Shown piece after piece: positions 1 to 5,715 of a stretch of 5,721 nucleotides of DNA. Each line of letters begins with the position of its first letter. Within the stretch, counting starts at the first letter, position 1. The DNA comes from an uncultured Clostridia bacterium (lineage in GTDB: Bacteria > Bacillota_A > Clostridia > TANB77 > CAG-508): the NCBI GenBank assembly GCA_947627825.1, contig CANQXO010000083.1, positions 1 through 5,721 on the forward strand. The letters run 5' to 3'. The notes beneath the pieces were generated by a model. It was not told where the DNA came from. It searched no databases and saw only the letters and a list, made by a program, of their open reading frames with translations. A program made the position numbers and the translations under genes.

Positions 1-39
1 GACTTTAAAACTTACGGTTTCATCTGTTGCCATATTCAC
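1..39 (-). CDS. 5' end of a further operon gene, cut by the window edge
   Basis: Only the first 13 codons are visible, reading MNMATDETVSFKV from the GTG at 39-37, or MATDETVSFKV from the ATG at 33-31. The GTG has the better ribosome binding site spacing (AAAGGA, 7 nt). The frame has no stop before the window ends. The gap to the stop of the preceding gene is about 39-45 bp and contains no terminator-like hairpin, so the gene is probably in the same operon. The N-terminus is polar with no signal peptide, so the protein is probably cytoplasmic or begins with a soluble domain. The stretch is too short to name a function. Confidence 0.45.
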   Translation of the reverse strand, partial: MNMATDETVSFKV

Positions 40-46
40 TTACCAT

Positions 47-52
47 TCCTTT
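47..52 (-). promoter_or_regulatory. Ribosome binding site (AAAGGA) for the gene leaving the window
   Basis: AAAGGA on the minus strand is 7 nt from a GTG (39-37) and 13 nt from an ATG (33-31) in the same frame. The spacing favours the GTG. Confidence 0.5.
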
Positions 53-78
53 CATTTTCTTTTAATATACTTTTAAAA

Positions 79-1251
79 TTAAAGTACATTTATAGTATTT
101 TCATCTGATAAATCAATATATTCTTCTACTTTCTTTAATGTTCCATCTAATGATGTTCCTTTATAATATGTAGAAATTGCTACTCTCAGTCTTGGATTAA
201 CAGCAATTTCTTCTTCTGAATTGTCTTCTATACTTAATTGCATATCTTCATCATTGTTTTGCACTTCGTTTGGGTTACTATCTATCTCTTTTTCTTCTTC
301 AAAACTATAATAATCGTCTGCTGCTGGTATTCTCATGTTTTCAATTTTGTTTTTCATTTCTTGCATGAAATTTTTAACTCCATTTACATCTACTCCTGAA
401 AATACAATTGCAAACTTTGGTCCCATAAATCTAACAAATATATAATCTTTTCCTAAACTATTTTTTACGAATGTTGCGACCTGAGTAATAACGCTATCTC
501 CAGTTTTTCTGCTTATTTGTGTATTTATACTTGGTAAATTTGTTATTTTAAATATACATATTGCAGATGTTGTATATTTATCAATTGTTTTTTTGCCTTC
601 TCCATATAGGTATTCAGCAGATTTAAGTCCTGAATATAAATCATCTCTTACTATATTTTCAATTGTTGCTTGTGTTTCTACTGTTTTTAATATTGTTACA
701 ATATTGTTTCTTACCACTTCAAGTATTGTTGTGTCGGTTTTGTCAAATTCATGTGGCATACTTCCTTCTATTATCCAATATCCTATATAGACATTGTCAA
801 CATATAAAGGAAAAAATATTGCACATTTTGCTCTTCCAAATTCCATCTTTTGATATGGCAATTTTTCGTTTTCATTTTCAACAGTTACATATTTAGGGAC
901 TGCCGTTTTTATGCTGTCTGCAAACACTGGGTCACTTTGCAGATTCTTAAGAGCTTCCCAGTGTTTTTGCTCTACATTTGATGCTTTAATTTGATACTCC
1001 GCTCCATCAAATACTACTATTGTTGAGTATTTGATGGCATATTTATTTATTAATATATCATTTATACTTTCTAGTTTTTCCTTTATAGTAGTGTTTTCTC
1101 CTAAAGTATTCATAAATTCTTGTAGTACATTTAAACTTGTTACTCTTTGATTTAAGTTTGTAAATGTATCTATTTTTTTGTGTACTGAATAATTATATAT
1201 CATTAGAAGCATTACTATAAATACTAATATTATTATAATGCCAAGTGTCAA
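79..1251 (-). CDS. Membrane-anchored GAF + degenerate GGDEF protein
   Basis: The 390-residue protein starts at TTG. Seen: one N-terminal TM helix (about 3-20), a helical linker (23-65), a GAF-like domain (about 66-190, with YSTIVVFDG, AIFFPLYVDNVYIGYWIIEG and a closing helix), then a GGDEF-like domain (about 198-385). GGDEF landmarks are recognisable: DDLYSGLKSAEYL for the DxLTGLxNR entry, KTGDSVITQVATFV, and VRFMGPKFAIVF for the RYGGDEFAIV signature. The signature reads MGPKF, and the metal-binding aspartates of the IDID strand are K235 and T237, so diguanylate cyclase activity is very unlikely. An acidic insert (about 312-350) separates the signature half from the last strand and helix (LRVAISTYYKG, LKKVEEYI). 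It follows the 908-residue gene by 19 bp in the same operon. A role as a non-catalytic sensor or cytoplasmic scaffold beside the CpaE-like protein is inferred. Confidence 0.8.
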   Translation of the reverse strand: MTLGIIIILVFIVMLLMIYNYSVHKKIDTFTNLNQRVTSLNVLQEFMNTLGENTTIKEKLESINDILINKYAIKYSTIVVFDGAEYQIKASNVEQKHWEALKNLQSDPVFADSIKTAVPKYVTVENENEKLPYQKMEFGRAKCAIFFPLYVDNVYIGYWIIEGSMPHEFDKTDTTILEVVRNNIVTILKTVETQATIENIVRDDLYSGLKSAEYLYGEGKKTIDKYTTSAICIFKITNLPSINTQISRKTGDSVITQVATFVKNSLGKDYIFVRFMGPKFAIVFSGVDVNGVKNFMQEMKNKIENMRIPAADDYYSFEEEKEIDSNPNEVQNNDEDMQLSIEDNSEEEIAVNPRLRVAISTYYKGTSLDGTLKKVEEYIDLSDENTINVL

Positions 1252-1256
1252 AAGCT

Positions 1257-1264
1257 ATCACCTC
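1257..1264 (-). promoter_or_regulatory. Ribosome binding site (GAGGTGAT) that selects a TTG start
   Basis: GAGGTGAT on the minus strand is an eight-base match to the usual 16S anti-Shine-Dalgarno complement. It ends 5 nt before the TTG at 1251-1249. No ATG or GTG in the same frame lies between them, and starting here keeps the whole N-terminal TM helix, so TTG is the likely start of the next gene. Confidence 0.8.
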
Positions 1265-1270
1265 TTCTTT

Positions 1271-3997
1271 TTAAAAATTATTTGTTCTCATTCTGTTTAA
1301 TGTGTCATTTACATTGTTTGAAAATTGTGTTGATTGTACTTGTCCTTTATTCTTTCTGCTTCCAAATAATCCATTTTTTTCTTGTGTATTATTTTGTGAA
1401 CGGTTACCTCCAGAGACTAAAGGATACACCATATTTTTTAGTTCTTCTAACGCTTTCAAGAAATTTTGTGAATATCCGTTTAAGCTTAAGTTACACATTG
1501 CAATAGACTCCAAGTATCTTGCATAAGTGTCCATTTCAAACGGAATCAAAACTCTTTTTATTGTTTGTGCATTAAATAAATCTCTTTGTAATGTCATTGA
1601 AGGCTCATTATATTTTGACATTCCACCAATTATTAAATTTTCATCTAGTCTTTTTAATCTTACATATTTATTTAATACTATTCTTAATTTTGATTCATCT
1701 AATATATTTTTTAGTTTTAAATCACTTAAAAATTGTGTTAGAGGTTGTATTGTAAAAGTATCCATAGTTTGCACTAAATATATTTCATTTACTGCTGTAA
1801 AATATTCTGGAGCTGTGTTAAAATCACAATCTAATAATGCTACTTCAAAGCTATTTGATAGTGTTTTAAGCATAACATCTCTATTTGGTTCATCAAAACC
1901 TTCTGGTAATGATGTAAATACTGTTAAATTTTTGTTTACATTAAGTCCATCAACTATTCCACTTGATAGATTTTTGATACTGTCTGTTGCTTTTTTCATA
2001 AGGTTTGCATCGTTATCTGTAAACATGTAATAAGAATTTTTATTTTTTGTTAAATCTAAAATGGCAGTTTTTACACCACTTTGTGATAATAACTGTGCTA
2101 AATTGTTTACTATGAATGATGTTCCGTTTTTCGTAGTTCCAACAAATGCAACTATTTTACCGTTTCCAGCAATTACATTGTTCATCATTGTTGGATGAGC
2201 ATTGTTAGCTTCTGTTAAAACATTTGGCTTATTATATGAATTTTCGATATTATTTGTTTGATTATATGGATTTTCAATATTATTTGGTTGATTATATGAA
2301 TTTTCAATATTATTTGGCTGATTATATGAATTTTCAATATTATTTGGCTTATTATATAATTGTTCTGGCATCTGGTTTGTATTATTTACTTGATTATATG
2401 GGTTTTGGTTGTATGGATTTTGATTATACATATCAGTATTAAATAGATTTGAGTTATCTGCAGTTTGATTATAGATATTGTTATTTGTGTTATAATTATT
2501 TTCAAAACTACTATTATCTTCGATATCTAAATCAAATAAATTTGTATCAGTATTTTCTTCATTATTTGTTTCTATATTTTCTATATCGTTATCAAATCCT
2601 GGAAGCATAACTTCTTCTGTAGTTTTATCTGTACTGCTTGATGTATCCATATTAAATAAATCCATATCATCATTTTCTTCTAATCCTGGTAATACATCCT
2701 CAAATGGGTTTATATTTTGCTCTTGTTGATTATATGGGTTTTGTGCCTCAACAGCTCCAATGTTTTGTTGTCCATTTGACTGACTTACAACTTGCTCTTG
2801 TATTGGAGTATTTGTTGTGTATTGGCCTTGAGTAGGTGTTGGTACAACAGTTTGCTTAGGTGGTCTGCCTCTTTTTCTTTTTGGTTCCACAGTTGCATTC
2901 TGCTCCAATGGATGTATATCTTGGTTTTGAACAACTAGTCCATTATTTACTGTATCTATTTTTCTAGGTCTTCCTCTTCCTCTTTTTATAGCTATTTCAG
3001 GAATTCCTTGATCATTATTTACTTGATTATTATTCATTTGTTGAATCTCTCCATTATTATTTACTCCTTGCATCACAGGATTTTGTGATTGAGAAGCTTG
3101 ATTAATTGTATTTCCCATCGCATTAGGGAATTGTGTATCTGGAATTTTGTTAAATCTAATTGAAGAAGGAATAACAACTGGTTTTGACATTGTTGTTTTT
3201 TCCAAATCTTTTGCTAGGAAATCTAAAGAGCCCGGCTTTTTATCACTTTGCCTTTCATAAGGTGCATATTTTCCATTCGTTAAAACTGTTCCTTTAGATA
3301 TTAATTTTTGATATTTAGCTGAATTATTTTCCAATATAGCTTTTACTTCGTTTGGTAAAAATTTTATTATAACTCTAAGTTGTGTTTCATTATATTGTTC
3401 TGCTATACTATCAAAACTTTCTACACACTTTTTAACATTTGTACCAATTTTTTTGTAATGATTTATAATATTTTGAATTTCGGATTCGCTTACATCTTTT
3501 TCTATAGTTTCATCTGATGGACCAATATTTATTTTCTTATCTGGTGTAATTCTGTAATAATCTTTTGCTTCCCTTTTACTTCTAGGTTTATTTATTAAAT
3601 TACACACCATATCAATGCTTCTATCTCTTCCTATTAAAGCATTGTATATTCCTATTCCATATAATTCTGTCAACAATTCATCTGAACTTGTTCTTCTATC
3701 AGAACATATAAAGATTATTGAAATATCAGTTCCATTTGGCTTGGTTGCTTCATCGCTTATTATATCTAATTTTTCATATAAGAATTTATCCACAGATGCA
3801 TAATTATTATTTGAGATAGGCTCTAAATCTTCTCCTATAACAATTGCATCATATGATTTATCTCTTTGTAGTTCTTTTATTATTGCATTAAAGTAATAAA
3901 CATTTTTGCTAGTTATAATTTCCTTAAACTTTTGTTGATATCTATTTACAACAGATGTTGTAATATTATCATTACTTACTGCAAACAAAACCTTCAT
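1271..3997 (-). CDS. CpaE/TadZ-like protein: pseudo-receiver + AT-hook, Asn-rich linker + degenerate ParA/MinD-like domain
   Basis: The 908-residue protein has three parts. Residues 1-130 resemble a response-regulator receiver fold (LFAVSND, YDAIVIGEDLEP, ISIIFICSD), but G55 occupies the expected phospho-acceptor position. A helical, charged region follows (about 165-235). Residues 265-605 are low complexity, rich in Asn, Gln and Pro, with AT-hooks at 338-346 and 373-381, acidic LPG/DLF motifs (433-497) and four 10-residue repeats (550-589). Residues 612-860 look like a ParA/MinD-family domain: KIVAFVG, a P-loop-like TTKNGTSF, NNLAQLLSQSG, a Walker-B-like VALLDCD (D723) and RIVLNK. The Walker A lysine seems replaced by threonine. 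The tail (861-908) is polar and basic. A pseudo-receiver joined to a ParA-like domain is the CpaE/TadZ layout, known for placing Tad pilus machinery at the cell pole; those proteins are roughly 400 residues, so the linker is extra. The ATG at 3997-3995 has GGAGGGG about 8-10 nt upstream, inside the preceding gene. Function as a positioning scaffold is inferred. Confidence 0.8.
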   Translation of the reverse strand: MKVLFAVSNDNITTSVVNRYQQKFKEIITSKNVYYFNAIIKELQRDKSYDAIVIGEDLEPISNNNYASVDKFLYEKLDIISDEATKPNGTDISIIFICSDRRTSSDELLTELYGIGIYNALIGRDRSIDMVCNLINKPRSKREAKDYYRITPDKKINIGPSDETIEKDVSESEIQNIINHYKKIGTNVKKCVESFDSIAEQYNETQLRVIIKFLPNEVKAILENNSAKYQKLISKGTVLTNGKYAPYERQSDKKPGSLDFLAKDLEKTTMSKPVVIPSSIRFNKIPDTQFPNAMGNTINQASQSQNPVMQGVNNNGEIQQMNNNQVNNDQGIPEIAIKRGRGRPRKIDTVNNGLVVQNQDIHPLEQNATVEPKRKRGRPPKQTVVPTPTQGQYTTNTPIQEQVVSQSNGQQNIGAVEAQNPYNQQEQNINPFEDVLPGLEENDDMDLFNMDTSSSTDKTTEEVMLPGFDNDIENIETNNEENTDTNLFDLDIEDNSSFENNYNTNNNIYNQTADNSNLFNTDMYNQNPYNQNPYNQVNNTNQMPEQLYNKPNNIENSYNQPNNIENSYNQPNNIENPYNQTNNIENSYNKPNVLTEANNAHPTMMNNVIAGNGKIVAFVGTTKNGTSFIVNNLAQLLSQSGVKTAILDLTKNKNSYYMFTDNDANLMKKATDSIKNLSSGIVDGLNVNKNLTVFTSLPEGFDEPNRDVMLKTLSNSFEVALLDCDFNTAPEYFTAVNEIYLVQTMDTFTIQPLTQFLSDLKLKNILDESKLRIVLNKYVRLKRLDENLIIGGMSKYNEPSMTLQRDLFNAQTIKRVLIPFEMDTYARYLESIAMCNLSLNGYSQNFLKALEELKNMVYPLVSGGNRSQNNTQEKNGLFGSRKNKGQVQSTQFSNNVNDTLNRMRTNNF
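2114..2143 (-). other. Deviant P-loop (VGTTKNGTSF, residues 619-628)
   Basis: The segment follows a hydrophobic strand (KIVAF) and precedes NNLAQLL, exactly where a ParA/MinD Walker A motif should be. Aligned to KGGVGKTT, both the signature lysine and the phosphate-binding lysine become threonine, while the glycine before the second position and one hydroxyl residue are kept. Confidence 0.6.
2231..2350 (-). repeat. Four in-frame 30-bp tandem repeats within the 908-residue gene
   Basis: Four contiguous 30-bp units start at 2231, 2261, 2291 and 2321 and follow the pattern attatatgRa, ttttcRatat, tatttgNYtK on the plus strand. The copies differ at only a few bases, and partial matches continue for about 7 bp on each side. 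On the coding strand each unit encodes a 10-residue block of the type YNQPNNIENS (residues 550-589). The 30-bp period keeps the frame, so unit gain or loss would change linker length without disrupting the gene. Confidence 0.93.
2855..2881 (-). other. AT-hook motif 2 (KRKRGRPPK, residues 373-381 of the 908-residue protein)
   Basis: This is a second basic GRP-core motif, KRKRGRPPK, 35 residues after the first. The pair is separated by an acidic and polar spacer. Two closely spaced copies make a chance match less likely and fit the usual multi-hook arrangement. Confidence 0.8.
2960..2986 (-). other. AT-hook motif 1 (KRGRGRPRK, residues 338-346 of the 908-residue protein)
   Basis: The nine codons read KRGRGRPRK, containing the GRP core flanked by basic residues that defines the AT-hook. 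In known proteins this motif binds the minor groove of AT-rich DNA. It sits in a disordered linker, as AT-hooks usually do. Confidence 0.8.
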
Positions 3998-4001
3998 TCG
4001 T

Positions 4002-4415
4002 TTAACCCCTCCAACCTTTTATTATAATTGCAAACACTAAAGGTAATACTTGACATATTACTAATAATGTTATTACTGCAATCATTGTGTTAAATCCTTT
4101 GTAATGTGATTCTAAATGTCTTATACCTATTACATATTGATATATCGCACTTATTGCTATTCCTAAAATTCCAAATGGTATACTATAAACTCTAATTTTA
4201 TTTAAAATATATGCAACTAATCCATATGTGTCATTTCCATATGCTTCTTTATAATCTTCTATAGATTGTAATTCTTGGTCTTTTATTTTTACTAATTTAC
4301 TTTTTGTCTCATTTGATATTATCTCGTCTGTAGTATTTGCAGCATAGCTCGAACCTATGCAAAATAAACTAAATAAACAAACAAATATCACGAAAAATAC
4401 TACGATTCTTTTCAC
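4002..4415 (-). CDS. Small exported two-TM membrane protein, VirB2/TrbC pilin-like in layout; function unknown
   Basis: I do not recognise this 137-residue protein as a named family. It starts at GTG with a strong AAGGAGG site. A signal peptide is visible: K2-R3, a hydrophobic core at about 4-21, then SSYAA with likely cleavage after A25 or A26. The mature part has a hydrophilic, charged segment (27-75), a first TM helix (about 79-97), a short basic loop RHLESHYKG (99-107) and a second TM helix (about 110-132), ending in KGWRG. A cleaved leader followed by two TM helices around a short loop, in a protein this small, is the layout of VirB2/TrbC-type pilin precursors, but holins and small accessory subunits can look alike. 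It is the first gene after the promoter and is followed only 4 bp later by the 908-residue gene, whose ribosome binding site lies in its last codons. That arrangement suggests translational coupling and a shared complex. Confidence 0.72.
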   Translation of the reverse strand: MKRIVVFFVIFVCLFSLFCIGSSYAANTTDEIISNETKSKLVKIKDQELQSIEDYKEAYGNDTYGLVAYILNKIRVYSIPFGILGIAISAIYQYVIGIRHLESHYKGFNTMIAVITLLVICQVLPLVFAIIIKGWRG

Positions 4416-4425
4416 GATATATTAT

Positions 4426-4432
4426 CCTCCTT
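4426..4432 (-). promoter_or_regulatory. Strong ribosome binding site (AAGGAGG) that fixes a GTG start
   Basis: AAGGAGG on the minus strand sits 10 nt before the GTG at 4415-4413. No ATG lies between the site and the GTG, so this site selects the GTG start of the two-TM protein. Confidence 0.85.
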
Positions 4433-4445
4433 TATATTCTATACT

Positions 4446-4474
4446 ATCATACACTAACTTTATTAAAATATCAA
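4446..4474 (-). promoter_or_regulatory. Sigma-A type promoter for the 4415-to-39 operon
   Basis: On the minus strand, TTGATA (4474-4469) and TATGAT (4451-4446) are separated by exactly 17 bp. Each hexamer matches the housekeeping consensus at 5 of 6 positions. Transcription would begin near 4439, giving a leader of about 20-25 nt that contains the AAGGAGG site of the next gene. The promoter fills the only sizeable gap between complete genes in the window, which supports an operon beginning with the 137-residue gene. No operator-like inverted repeat or riboswitch fits in the short leader. In an AT-rich genome such matches also arise by chance, but the spacing and position are both right. Confidence 0.65.
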
Positions 4475-4482
4475 GTAAAATT

Positions 4483-5715
4483 TTATAATTTGTTATACAA
4501 ATACATCATCCATTTATATACTCCATTTGCCCAATTTTTATCTGATGCATAAGATTTGTTTACTGCTGTTAGTGTGGCTCCTTTATAGTAAGTTCCTACT
4601 GCCTTTTCACCATTATAAATATCTGTGCCATTTGGATTTAAATAATACTTAACAAATACCCTTGCAACTAAATCTATTCCTTCTGCATAAGTTTCAAAGG
4701 TTGCAGCGCTTCCTGAAGGGTCTCTATCATAAGCTCCATATCCAAATAAATTCTTTTTATTTAATGATATTGATGAAGTTCCCCAAGCACTTTCATGTAT
4801 TCCTACAGCCGCAACAAATAATCCATTTACATTATATTGCTGTTCTACATAATAAAAATATTCTGCATTGTCCTTAAATACATTATTTTTATCATTTGCG
4901 TCATTTTCTAATACTTTTTTAAATTGTTCTAATGATAATCCACTTTTCTTATTCAAAAGCATGCTAAATCCTAAATCCTGAGTAAGCTCCTCTTTGGTGT
5001 ATTGATTATTATTTTCATCTCCATCACCAGTTCCATTAGGATTTACATAGGTTAGGCAATCCATTGGAGCCCAGCCAGAATATGTATTATATTCTACATA
5101 GTACCAATCGTCTTTTTTATTTTTTAAAACTACAATATCACCTGCGTGAATTGTTATTAGCTTTTGAGATTCTTCACTTGGATCTATTCTTATTGCCATT
5201 GAATTAGAGGTTACTTTTAAATTATCTCCGACAATAGGGACATAATTGTTTGAAAATGGTGCTGTTCCTATTTCTACAATTTTATTTATAGAAACTTTTC
5301 TAATTTCTGATGAAATTTGTTTTTCTGAAATTAACTCTCCGTTTTTATAAATCTTTTTTATTATTGCATCTTGCTTTCCATCTTGTCCTTCTTGAAGTGT
5401 TTGTATTTTTCCTTTTGCTAAAGAATCATTTTGTCTATAAAGTGTTGTAAATTCTATATCAGTTTCTTGTTTTTCAATTTTTTCTACTACTATTTCTTGT
5501 TCATTCTTAGCTATTATGCTTTCTAAGTCTATTTCTTTTTCGGAACTTTGTTTTACTATTGGTACTATTACTTCCATTGAAGAGGTTGTTACTTTTTCCT
5601 CTACAGCTACAACATCTCTTCTTAAATTTTTCGTACCTAAAATAATAGCTATAACTATTGCTATGGCTATTATTACTGCAATTATGTATTTATATAAATA
5701 GGTTGACTTTTGCAT
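4483..5715 (-). CDS. Membrane-anchored peptidoglycan hydrolase: TM + G5 + SH3 + glucosaminidase (GH73-like)
   Basis: The 410-residue protein probably cleaves the glycan strand of peptidoglycan from the outer face of the membrane. Seen in the sequence: a short basic N-terminus and one hydrophobic helix (about residues 9-27); a charged linker (30-85); a G5 domain (about 86-151, with the LAKG, QEGQDG, YKNGE and closing KIVEIGT motifs); a bacterial SH3 domain (about 161-224, with W204 and G214-W215); an Asn/Gly-rich hinge (225-238); and a glucosaminidase domain (about 255-408). The catalytic glutamate is probably E308 in GIHESAWGTS, followed by KKNLFGYGAYD. In this family G5 and SH3 domains usually bind the wall. 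All expected motifs are present, so it looks active. The ATG at 5713-5715 lies six bases from the window edge and the frame stays open upstream, so neither its RBS nor the true start can be confirmed. It precedes a separately promoted operon of membrane proteins and could serve as its wall-opening enzyme (a VirB1-like role), or be an ordinary autolysin. Confidence 0.88.
   Translation of the reverse strand: MQKSTYLYKYIIAVIIAIAIVIAIILGTKNLRRDVVAVEEKVTTSSMEVIVPIVKQSSEKEIDLESIIAKNEQEIVVEKIEKQETDIEFTTLYRQNDSLAKGKIQTLQEGQDGKQDAIIKKIYKNGELISEKQISSEIRKVSINKIVEIGTAPFSNNYVPIVGDNLKVTSNSMAIRIDPSEESQKLITIHAGDIVVLKNKKDDWYYVEYNTYSGWAPMDCLTYVNPNGTGDGDENNNQYTKEELTQDLGFSMLLNKKSGLSLEQFKKVLENDANDKNNVFKDNAEYFYYVEQQYNVNGLFVAAVGIHESAWGTSSISLNKKNLFGYGAYDRDPSGSAATFETYAEGIDLVARVFVKYYLNPNGTDIYNGEKAVGTYYKGATLTAVNKSYASDKNWANGVYKWMMYLYNKL

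Noticed and set aside
20..55. Short minus-strand ATG frame (11 codons) ahead of the last gene
   Set aside because: It begins at 55, overlaps the ribosome binding site AAAGGA itself and stops after 11 codons. A leader peptide cannot be excluded, but it has no good ribosome binding site of its own.
1246..1251. Perfect TTGACA (-35-like) hexamer on the minus strand at the start of the GAF/GGDEF gene
   Set aside because: It overlaps the TTG start codon and has only a weak -10 candidate at proper spacing. Any transcript would begin inside the gene, so it is probably a coincidence.
1527..2030. Plus-strand open frame of 167 codons opposite the ATPase-like domain
   Set aside because: It lies entirely inside the 908-residue gene on the other strand, has a Ser/Phe/Leu-rich composition typical of antisense of AT-rich coding sequence, and shows no recognisable domain.
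2224..2357. CRISPR-like regular repeats
   Set aside because: The 30-bp units are directly contiguous without unique spacers, are in frame in a coding region and no cas genes are present.
2224..2442. Plus-strand open frame encoding a Tyr-rich repetitive peptide
   Set aside because: It is the antisense reading of the 30-bp repeats and has no recognisable domain. The minus-strand reading is part of a long, structured gene.
3608..3997. A working two-component receiver domain
   Set aside because: The strand and helix pattern fits, but the phospho-acceptor position is G55 rather than Asp, so phosphorylation-based signalling is unlikely.
4476..4485. TAAAATTTTA palindrome at the end of the hydrolase gene as a terminator
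   Set aside because: It is a 10-bp all-AT palindrome without a loop or GC stem, expected by chance at this base composition. It cannot form a stable terminator hairpin.
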